A stretch of 40,722 nucleotides of DNA from Candidatus Kuenenia stuttgartensis (lineage in GTDB: Bacteria > Planctomycetota > Planctomycetia > Pirellulales > UBA1268): positions 1 to 40,722 of the forward strand of contig CAMBFA010000011.1 of assembly GCA_945865325.1 (NCBI GenBank), given 5' to 3'. This document shows, piece after piece, positions 25,387-32,679 of this stretch (the stretch's first letter is position 1; each line of letters opens with the position of its first letter). The position numbers and the translations under genes are program-made. The notes under the pieces are model-generated. The model did not search any database. It saw nothing but the letters and a program-made list of their open reading frames with translations, and had not been told where the DNA came from.

Positions 25387-26196
25387 TCACCGCGGCGCGG
25401 TCTCGTTCCCGTCGAGCCACCGGGGGAGAACGCGCTGGAGCTGGCCGAGGAGCCGCGGCGTGGCGGCACTGATGAATGCGGGGGTGTCGAGAACGAGCTC
25501 CGGTCCGGCGGCGAACGGGCCGATGCAGCCCCCAGCCTCGCGGACGAGGAGGAGCCCGGCGGCGACGTCCCACGACTTGATGCTCCGCACCCAGAAGGCG
25601 TCGAATCGCCCGCAGGCGACGTAGGCGAGATTGATGGCCGACGAGCCGCTGCGGCGGATCGCCAGCGCCTCGGGGACGACGGCGAGAAAATCCTGGACGG
25701 CGAGGGAAGTGCCGTCGACCTGGGCGGGGAAGCTCACCGCCACCACGGCCTCCCCGAGGTCGGCGGTCGCCGCGGCGGCGATCCGCTTCCCGTTGAGCCA
25801 CGCGCCCCCGCCGGCACGGGCGGTGAAGCATTCGTCACGCACAGGATCGTAGATCGCCCCCACGAGAAGCTCGTCGCCACGTGCCAGGGCCACCGACGTG
25901 CAGTAAGCGGGGATCCCCCTGACATAGTTCGTGGTGCCATCGAGCGGATCGACGATCCAGCGGTATTCACCGGCGGATTGGGTGGGCTCCTCCGGGGTCG
26001 ACTCCTCGCCGACAAATCCGTGGTGTGGAAACGCCCCGAGCACGATCCGCTGAACCTCGGCCTGCGCCGCCAAGTCGGCCTCGGTGACGTAGTCGCGCGG
26101 TCCCTTCAACGAGACCGCGAACCGGCCCACCCAATCCCGGAGCACGCCCCCTCCGGCACGGGCAGCGGCTTCACAGACGGCGAGCGGATCGGACAT
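25387..26196 (-). CDS. Inositol monophosphatase family protein
   Basis: The 269-residue protein starts at the ATG at 26196 with GAGGAG 9 nt upstream; a GTG at 26244 would add 16 residues. The Mg-dependent phosphatase motifs are complete: GPRDYVTEADLAAQ, FVGEEST (metal-binding Glu), WIVDPLDGTTNYVRGIP (D-P-x-D-G-T) and SIKSWDVAAGLLLVREAGG (WDxAAG). Members hydrolyse inositol-1-phosphate, but also PAP, fructose bisphosphate or histidinol phosphate; the exact substrate cannot be told from this read. A PAP phosphatase role would fit a sulfotransferase user, but this is speculation. It ends 183 bp upstream of the giant-protein operon on the same strand. Confidence 0.92.
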   Translation of the reverse strand: MSDPLAVCEAAARAGGGVLRDWVGRFAVSLKGPRDYVTEADLAAQAEVQRIVLGAFPHHGFVGEESTPEEPTQSAGEYRWIVDPLDGTTNYVRGIPAYCTSVALARGDELLVGAIYDPVRDECFTARAGGGAWLNGKRIAAAATADLGEAVVAVSFPAQVDGTSLAVQDFLAVVPEALAIRRSGSSAINLAYVACGRFDAFWVRSIKSWDVAAGLLLVREAGGCIGPFAAGPELVLDTPAFISAATPRLLGQLQRVLPRWLDGNETAPR

Positions 26197-26415
26197 CGGC
26201 GGAGACTCCTCGACAGACGCGACGCGGGGGCGGCTTTCGCTCACCGCGGCCGACTCCAGCCATCCACCCTACCAGACCGCCCCGGAAGCGCGCTCGGAGA
26301 CGCTCCAAGGCCGCTTGGGCAGTGACGAGCCGGGGGGTTTTTCCCCGCGCGCCGGTCGGGGGTTGCCGCGGGTCGAACCGGCAGGCTCCCGTGGAGGACT
26401 TCCCGCACCGCCGGC

Positions 26416-26421
26416 TACACT
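26416..26421 (+). promoter_or_regulatory. Putative -10 element before the 26493 gene
   Basis: TACACT, in GGCTACACTCG, stands 72 nt before the ATG at 26493 in the divergent gap of 296 bp. It matches the TACACT seen before the DUF1571 gene. No obvious -35. Confidence 0.35.
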
Positions 26422-26492
26422 CGCCGATCGATCACCGTTGCCCCCCTGCGCGCTCCCTGCCCAACTCCATCGCCTCTCCGCCGAGGGTTCCC

Positions 26493-27215
26493 ATGTCGCG
26501 ATCGGCCTCCGTGTCGCCCCACTCCACTGCCGGCCGCGATCGCGGCCTTGCCGCCTGGTCGCTCGCGGGGGGGCAGGCGCACGATCGCACCGCTCACGCC
26601 GTCCTCGATCTGACGGCCCCCGCTTCAGGACTCGTCACCCCGGCGGGGGATCAGTTGCTCGGATTCGAAGTCGGGGAGGGGGGGCCGCCGATCGATGCCT
26701 GGGTGCGCGGCGACGACGTCACCGCCATCTGGGAGCCGGGGGATGACCGCGGCCTCCGCGCCACCGGGCTGTGGCGCGCCCATCCCGCCGACGCTGGGCT
26801 GGCAGCCTGGGAGCTCGTCGCCTCGGCGACGACGCGGCAGCTGTGGGCCGACTCCACGCTGGCAGTCAGCTCCGTGGTTGCCGCGGCCGAGATCCTCTCG
26901 GCCACCTCTCACCCCGGGGCGTCTCCCCTCTTTTCCCCCCGGGCCATCCCCGACCCTGCCATCGTCCTCGTCCGCCGCGGCGACGGCCGGAGCGTGCTGG
27001 TGATGCTCCACCCCTCCGAACACCAGACGCTGACGGTGGTCTGCGACGGGGGACGGGCCCGCGTGAAGTGTGCGCTGTTCCCGGCGGGGGTCGAGAAGGG
27101 GGTGTTGCTGCGGAGCCGAGTTTTTGCCGCCGTTGGGCCGACGGCTGACGATGTCGCCTGGGGCCCCCGACTCGCCGCGGGATTCGCCGCATCCCCGCCG
27201 CTCCTCTCCACCTGA
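26493..27215 (+). CDS. Hypothetical protein
   Basis: Starting at the ATG at 26493 (MSRSASVSPHSTAGRDRG) gives 240 residues; the frame extends to 26322 but the additional part is Pro/Arg-rich and crosses the putative promoter. The protein has no signal peptide or membrane helix. Segments such as HAVLDLTAPASGLVTPAGDQ, LLGFEVGEGGPPIDAWVRG, DDVTAIWEPGDDRGLRATGL, WELVASATTRQLWADSTLAV and RSVLVMLHPSEHQTLTVVCD suggest a beta-sandwich, perhaps carbohydrate-related, but I recognise no family. It precedes the metallophosphoesterase-like gene by about 260 bp with a separate -10-like element, so it need not share that operon. Confidence 0.7.
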   Translation: MSRSASVSPHSTAGRDRGLAAWSLAGGQAHDRTAHAVLDLTAPASGLVTPAGDQLLGFEVGEGGPPIDAWVRGDDVTAIWEPGDDRGLRATGLWRAHPADAGLAAWELVASATTRQLWADSTLAVSSVVAAAEILSATSHPGASPLFSPRAIPDPAIVLVRRGDGRSVLVMLHPSEHQTLTVVCDGGRARVKCALFPAGVEKGVLLRSRVFAAVGPTADDVAWGPRLAAGFAASPPLLST

Positions 27216-27307
27216 TGGGAGTCGATCGACGATTCCGGTCTGAGCGAAAGGGGAAGGGCCCTCTCCCCGCCGCGGTTTTTCCGCTGGAGCGATCGGGGGG
27301 CACGCGT

Positions 27308-27313
27308 TACATT
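27308..27313 (+). promoter_or_regulatory. Putative -10 element before the SbcD-like gene
   Basis: TACATT, in GCGTTACATTGCC, is 163 nt upstream of the GTG at 27477. This would give a long leader for the SbcD-like/ATPase pair. No clear -35 box. Confidence 0.3.
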
Positions 27314-27476
27314 GCCCCCATCTTCCCTACCTTTCACGGGCCATGGATCGGCACCGGAAGGGCCCCGTTCAGCGGGGCGCACTGCCGCAGCCGGCGTCGC
27401 GCCCCTCGACGGCCCTCGCCCGGGGGCGCGGCCCACAAGGTACGGACCTGGTCAGTGGTCATTGGAGGGCCTCGCC

Positions 27477-28760
27477 GTGGCAGACATCGTCTTCGCCTTC
27501 GATGCGGCGCTCGACCGCCCGCTCCCGCTGCCGGCCGCCGCCCCGGCCGATGTCATCGACGCCTTCGCCGCGGCGCCGTGGGAGGCGTTCGAGGTGGCGG
27601 TGACCACGGCCCGTCAATCGCGTGCGGCGGCGCTGGTGCTGTTCGGCTCGACGCTCGATGTCCTCCGCGCGAGCCCCGCCCAGGCGGCGCGACTCCGCGG
27701 CCTTGTCACCGCTCTGGCGGCCGAGGGCTGCCTGACGGTGTGGGTCGCCGACGACGCCACCGAGTGCGCCAATGTCGCCCGGGCCCTCGCCGAACCGACC
27801 GGCCTGTCGTTCGTGACGCCGTCGGCACCGCAACGGCTCGACGTCCGCGGCTTGTCGGTGGAGATCTGTTCGGCGCGCGGCCCAATGGGAGCGACGACCG
27901 GCGCTGGGCAACTCGTTCCCTCTTTCGCCTCCGCGCACGCCTCGCTTCTCCCCGCCCAGCGACGGATCGTCGTCGGCTGGGACGACGCCTGGAGCTCGAT
28001 CCATGCCGAGGGTGCGGCGCCGATGCATGGCCTCCATGCCCCGCTGGCTACCGGCTCAGGGCCGGCGTCGGGAACCTTCTTCGTGTGGGGATCGAGACGC
28101 CTCCAGGCGGTCCCGGCCGGGGTCCACCCCCTCCCCGCACTCCAGGCCCGCGTCGCCAGCGAGGCCGCGGCCGGGCACTGCGGCGCGGTGACGCTGACGA
28201 CCCTCGGGGCGGCCCCCTTCCACCCGACGTCGGCGGGCCCCGGGGTAGGCAGCGCCGCGCCGTCGGCGTTGATCTTCCCTGTCAATTCGGATGCCCGTCC
28301 GGCCTGGCGGGAGGTGCCGACGCACCGGGTTACCTGGCGGACGCTGACGCTCGAGTCCCTGGCCGGTAACGACGAGGAGCTCGCCACGACGATCTGGGGA
28401 GCGATTGAGTCGATGACGCCCGATCCGGCCGGTCCCCTCCATGTCGTCCGCGTCGCCATCGACTGCGGGGGGAGCCTCACCCGCCGCATCCATGTCTCCG
28501 AGATCTCCGCCGAGACGATGGGGCGGCTGCGGGAATTGTTCGACCCCCGATCGTTTCGCGTCTGGTGTCAGGAGCTCGAGGCCGACCGCAATGAACCGCT
28601 CTTGCCGCTGGTGCGCAACGCCTCCTCGAGCGCCTCCGGCACGACCGCTTCGTTCGCGTCGCTCCTCGCCGAGAAGGTCCTCGAGGCCGAGAAGCATGCC
28701 GGTGCGCCGGGGGGACGCGAGTCGGCCTGGGTGGCGCTTGAGTTGATGGAATCAACCTGA
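27477..28760 (+). CDS. SbcD/YhaO-like metallophosphoesterase-fold protein with degenerate active site
   Basis: A GTG at 27477 with GGAGG 8 nt upstream gives 427 residues; the longer frame to 27312 is low-complexity. The gene is 49 bp upstream of an SbcC/YhaN-type ATPase, the usual partner of SbcD/YhaO nucleases. The hydrophobic strands expected of a calcineurin-like fold are there, but each metal-binding motif appears replaced. The N-terminal DxH is FDAALDRP (residues 7-14). The GD..D strand end is VLFGSTLDV (54-62). GNHD is VADDAT (90-95). The C-terminal GHxH is VWGSRRLQA (203-211). After residue 270 a separate C-terminal domain follows (RVTWRTLTLESLAGNDEELA, then HVVRVAIDCGGSLTRRIHV), like the capping domain of SbcD. 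It is probably a non-catalytic partner or scaffold. Assignment is by pattern and context. Confidence 0.7.
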   Translation: MADIVFAFDAALDRPLPLPAAAPADVIDAFAAAPWEAFEVAVTTARQSRAAALVLFGSTLDVLRASPAQAARLRGLVTALAAEGCLTVWVADDATECANVARALAEPTGLSFVTPSAPQRLDVRGLSVEICSARGPMGATTGAGQLVPSFASAHASLLPAQRRIVVGWDDAWSSIHAEGAAPMHGLHAPLATGSGPASGTFFVWGSRRLQAVPAGVHPLPALQARVASEAAAGHCGAVTLTTLGAAPFHPTSAGPGVGSAAPSALIFPVNSDARPAWREVPTHRVTWRTLTLESLAGNDEELATTIWGAIESMTPDPAGPLHVVRVAIDCGGSLTRRIHVSEISAETMGRLRELFDPRSFRVWCQELEADRNEPLLPLVRNASSSASGTTASFASLLAEKVLEAEKHAGAPGGRESAWVALELMEST

Positions 28761-28809
28761 AGAATCGACCACGGCAGGGCCGGCGCCCCGCCTCCGGAGG
28801 AGCATCCCA

Positions 28810-31800
28810 ATGATCATCGAGCGGATCCATATCGACCGCTTCGGCGCCCTCGAGGGGGTCACGGTCGAAGGGCTCGGCGCAGGCGTCGAAGTGCTCCATG
28901 GCACGAACGAGACCGGCAAGACCTCGCTCCTCGAGTTCGTCCGCGGCGTCCTCTTCGGTTTCGGCCATCTGTTCCGCCGGGGGATCCTCGATCCGCACCT
29001 TCCCTGCGGCGGCCGCCTCCAGGCACGCGCTGGGCTCGATGCCCGCCGGATCCTCGTCGAGCGCCGCCACGAGGGCCCCCACCTCGAGCGCCTCTCGCGG
29101 CAGGACTACACCGCCGAGAAGGATCTTCCGATCGCCGACCATCTCACCGTCTCGGCAGCCGACGGTGGCACCGCCACGACCCTCTTCCTCCAGGACTACA
29201 TGGGGGACATCGACGAACGGACCTTCACTGCCGTGATGGCCTTCGGCCTCGACGAGCTCCAGGAGCTCCACACGCTCGAGGCGGAAGGCTGTGGGAGCCG
29301 GCTCTACGAACTGGCCAGCGGTCTCGATCGGGGCCGGGTGACCCGCGTGCTCGACAGCCTCCGGGTCGCCATCGAACGGCTCGATTCCACCGACCCGGAG
29401 GTGTCGCCGATCGAATCGATCCGGCAGCGCCGCAGCGCCGCGCTGGGGAGGCTGGCGAGCATGGGAGCACCGGCCGTCGCCGCCGGCGCCCTGGGGAGCG
29501 AGCTTGCGCGGATCGATGCCGAGATCGCCAGCTGCGAAAGCGGCCACCACCAGGCGAAGCTGGCCGAGGAGACGATCCGCGCGGTCGTCCCCCTCGAGCC
29601 GTTGTTCCGCGACTGGCGGCGGACCACCGACCATCTGGCGCAGCTGGAGGCCGCTCCGCTGATCCACGCCGATCTCGACGCCTGGCAGCTGGCCACGAAA
29701 CGGCGCGACGGTCTGGCCCGGTCGGCGGCGAAGCGGAAGCGGATCCGCGGAAAGATCGCCCGGGAGATCAAGTCGCACGCCGCCGACGAGAAAATCTGGA
29801 AGAAGCGCAGCGCTGTAGCGGCCCTCTGCGAGGAGCAGCCGCGGCTAGAACGGCTCGCGGCCGAGTCGGCCCGGGCCGCCGCGACGGCGCGGCAGGCGGC
29901 CCGCCGCTTCGGCGAGCAGCTCGGGGCTGCAGGGCTCGTTCGGCTGCTGGTGGCGGAGGCCAAGCCCGGGGCCTCCCCCGACACGCTCTCGGAGATGCAG
30001 CTCCCCGGCGGATTCGCCCGCTCCCTCGGCAGCCTCCGCGGGAGGGCGCGCGATTTGGCCGCGGCGGTACGCGGCCTGAAGGGGGCGGAACAGGCGGTGA
30101 CCGAGGCCAAGGCGGCCGTCGAGTCGACGCGCGGCTTGCTCAAGTCACCTGCCACGCAAACCGCGGGAGCGTCGCTCGCCACCGCGATCGAGGAGGCGGC
30201 TGGTCGGGCCGCCCTTCTCCGCAACCGGATCGCCTCCGGCGAGCAGGTGATCGAGCTCGAGAAGTCGCTCACCGCGCTCGACCGGGACGTGGCCGCGAGT
30301 CTCCGCGGGCAGCTGATCCCGCTGGAGTGGCTCCTCGGCCTGGGGGCCATGTTCGTGACCGGGGCCGCGCTGGTCCTCTCGGGCCTGTTCCTCCCCGCGG
30401 CGGTCACCGGATCGCTGGCCTACGCGATGGCCGCGCTCGGCCTGGTCGGCACCGGCCTGGCATCGGTGGTCACCTGGTCGCTCGACCGCGCCGCCAGCGA
30501 CCGCCTCGAATCGGCCCGCCAGCAGGTGACGATGGTCCGGAAGCAGCGCGACGACGCCTCGGCCCAATGCGGCCTCTTCGACAAGAAGCTCGAGGCCCTC
30601 CGCGGCAGCGTGGAGCGCTGGCCGGGGGAGCATGCCCCGACGATCGACCGCCGGCTCGTCGCGGCCCAAAACGAGGTCGAGCGACTCGAGGCCCTCGCCA
30701 CCCGCGAGGGCTCACTCAACCTCCTCTCCGATCGGCTCGAAGCCGCCCAGCAGGATCTCGGCCACGCGGCGCAGCGTCGCGCCGCCGCCCGGACGGCGTG
30801 GCGAAAGGGCCTCGAGTCCCGCGCCCTCCCCGCCACCCTCTCCCCCGCCGATGTCCGGCAGCTCTCCCGGCACCAGACGGCCCTTCTGGCCCTCGACGAG
30901 GAGCGGCAGCGGACCTCGGAGGAGGCACGACTGCGCCGCGAGGAGCTCGCGGCGATGGGGCACCAGATCGAGGAGATCCTGATCGAATGCGACATGCTCC
31001 CCGAGGGCACGGCGCTGGAGAACCTCCTCCAGCTGCGGGAGCGGCTCCGCCGGGAGACAACGTTTCACCGTCTGCGGGGCAAGATGACCGCCCGGCTCGT
31101 CCGCGCCCGTCGCCGGCACCGCGAGGCGCTGGCGCGGGTCAAGCTCGCCGATCGTCGCGTGCGCGAGATCATCGCCCGCTGGAATGTCGAGACGGAGAAG
31201 GAGTTCCTCCCCCTCGTCGACCGCCGCCCCCTCGTCGACGAGGCGCGGCTGGAGGCCCAGGTGGCCGAACGGGCCTGGGGCGACGCGCGCCGCCGGCTCG
31301 CCGACCTCCCCGAGCTCGAGCAGTGGATGACCGGAGCGAAGCAGGTGACCCTCGACCAGCGGATCGCCGAGGCCCACCTCGTGACGGTCGCCACCCGCGA
31401 AGCACTCGACCGGGCCCGCGAAGCCCGCAAGGCTGCCGCCGGCCGCGTCGAGGCGGCCGCCAAAGACCATTCCACCGAGGGAATCCAACTCGAGATCGCC
31501 ACCCTCGAAAACGATCTCGACCGCCAGCTCCACCGTCGCCGGACCCTCGAGGCGGCCCGGGAGATGCTCGAGTCGACGCGGGCCGCCTTCGCCCGCGACC
31601 ATCAGCCGGCGGTCCTCCGCGAGGCTTCCCGCTGGCTCGTGCGGCTGACCGAGGGGCATTACACCCGGATTACCACCTCGATCCACGAAGCCCGGCTCGA
31701 GATCCACGACACCCACGACCTCACCTGGAGCCCCGACCGGCTCAGCCGCGGGACGCGCGAGCAGGTGTTCCTCGCCCTCCGACTGGCGCTCGTCCGCGAT

Positions 31801-32658
31801 CTCGAGCGGCACGGCGTTCATCTGCCGGTCGTCATCGACGACGCGCTGGTGAACTTCGACGACAGCCGCGCCCGGGCCGCGGCGGAAGTGCTCATGGAGT
31901 TCGTCGCCGACCAGCCCCGTGAGCGGCAGATACTCGTGCTCACCTGCCATTCCCACGTGGCGCAGATCTTCCGCGGGGTGGGGGCGTCGGTGCGCTCGCT
32001 CTCCGGGGCCGCCCCCACCGTCGCCTCCCTCCCTGCGGCGCGGGTCGTCGCGTCACAGTCGGAGACAGTGCGGGTGGAGGTCCGCCGGCCGGAGCCTGTC
32101 GCCCATCTTTCCCTCCCCATTCCACCCCTTCCACTGCCGCCGGAGCCCGCTCCGAGGGCCCGGGTCGTCGTCCAGCATCTGGCGCCGGCGGTCATTCCCC
32201 CCGCGCCACCGGCACCGGCGACAGCGTTCCCGTCCGTACCGTTCCCCACCCCGTTCCCTGCGGTGATCGCGCGGCATTCGCAGGGGGGCCTCGGCTACCC
32301 CGTGCACGACGGCCACCGCCTCCCGTCGCACACGGTGATCCACTCCGGGCACCTCGCCGGGCTCGGCTATGTCGGGTATGTCACGGCCCCCTCCGCGACG
32401 GCCGCCGGCGCCGCCACGTTCCCGACGTCGGTCGGCACCACGCCGGTCCCGCGCGTCGGCCACGGCCGCGCAAGCTACCCGCACATGGAGATGTTCGCGG
32501 GGATGATCCCGCCGTCCCAGGCGAGCGAGGATCTCGACATGGCCATCGACCACGATGCCGACGAGGCCAATACCGGCCGCCCGCGGCGGGAGACGAAGGC
32601 GGGGGGAGCCGCGAAGCCTGCTCCGCGCGGCAAGCGATCCCGCGGTCGCGGGGCCTGA
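28810..32658 (+). CDS. SbcC/YhaN-like AAA ATPase with internal membrane helices and long C-terminal tail
   Basis: The ATG at 28810 has AGGAG 7 nt upstream and gives 1,282 residues. The N-terminal half-ATPase is MIIERIHIDRFGALEGVTVE with Walker A GTNETGKTS (31-39) and the recombination-type FLQDYMGDIDERTF region. Residues about 200-970 are long charged helices (coiled coil), interrupted near 510-560 by two hydrophobic helices (LLGLGAMFVTGAALVLSGLF and LAYAMAALGLVGTGLASVV). The C-terminal half carries the ABC signature LSRGTREQVFLALRLALV (about 978), Walker B LPVVIDDALVNFDD (about 1004-1017) and an H-loop (LTCHSHV). This is the YhaN branch of SMC-like ATPases. Unusually, residues about 1060-1282 add a Pro-rich, His/Gly-rich tail ending in a basic RGKRSRGRG patch. 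With the upstream SbcD-like protein it probably forms a membrane-attached DNA-handling complex. Confidence 0.88.
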   Translation: MIIERIHIDRFGALEGVTVEGLGAGVEVLHGTNETGKTSLLEFVRGVLFGFGHLFRRGILDPHLPCGGRLQARAGLDARRILVERRHEGPHLERLSRQDYTAEKDLPIADHLTVSAADGGTATTLFLQDYMGDIDERTFTAVMAFGLDELQELHTLEAEGCGSRLYELASGLDRGRVTRVLDSLRVAIERLDSTDPEVSPIESIRQRRSAALGRLASMGAPAVAAGALGSELARIDAEIASCESGHHQAKLAEETIRAVVPLEPLFRDWRRTTDHLAQLEAAPLIHADLDAWQLATKRRDGLARSAAKRKRIRGKIAREIKSHAADEKIWKKRSAVAALCEEQPRLERLAAESARAAATARQAARRFGEQLGAAGLVRLLVAEAKPGASPDTLSEMQLPGGFARSLGSLRGRARDLAAAVRGLKGAEQAVTEAKAAVESTRGLLKSPATQTAGASLATAIEEAAGRAALLRNRIASGEQVIELEKSLTALDRDVAASLRGQLIPLEWLLGLGAMFVTGAALVLSGLFLPAAVTGSLAYAMAALGLVGTGLASVVTWSLDRAASDRLESARQQVTMVRKQRDDASAQCGLFDKKLEALRGSVERWPGEHAPTIDRRLVAAQNEVERLEALATREGSLNLLSDRLEAAQQDLGHAAQRRAAARTAWRKGLESRALPATLSPADVRQLSRHQTALLALDEERQRTSEEARLRREELAAMGHQIEEILIECDMLPEGTALENLLQLRERLRRETTFHRLRGKMTARLVRARRRHREALARVKLADRRVREIIARWNVETEKEFLPLVDRRPLVDEARLEAQVAERAWGDARRRLADLPELEQWMTGAKQVTLDQRIAEAHLVTVATREALDRAREARKAAAGRVEAAAKDHSTEGIQLEIATLENDLDRQLHRRRTLEAAREMLESTRAAFARDHQPAVLREASRWLVRLTEGHYTRITTSIHEARLEIHDTHDLTWSPDRLSRGTREQVFLALRLALVRDLERHGVHLPVVIDDALVNFDDSRARAAAEVLMEFVADQPRERQILVLTCHSHVAQIFRGVGASVRSLSGAAPTVASLPAARVVASQSETVRVEVRRPEPVAHLSLPIPPLPLPPEPAPRARVVVQHLAPAVIPPAPPAPATAFPSVPFPTPFPAVIARHSQGGLGYPVHDGHRLPSHTVIHSGHLAGLGYVGYVTAPSATAAGAATFPTSVGTTPVPRVGHGRASYPHMEMFAGMIPPSQASEDLDMAIDHDADEANTGRPRRETKAGGAAKPAPRGKRSRGRGA

Positions 32659-32669
32659 TCGGGCCCCGC
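32648..32669. terminator. Possible bidirectional terminator hairpin
   Basis: An 8-bp perfect stem (gcggggcc, loop tgatcg, ggccccgc) spans the stop codon of the ATPase gene and lies just beyond the stop of the converging minus-strand gene. There is no T tract, so factor-independent termination is uncertain. Confidence 0.35.
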
Positions 32670-32679
32670 CGCGGGCTCG

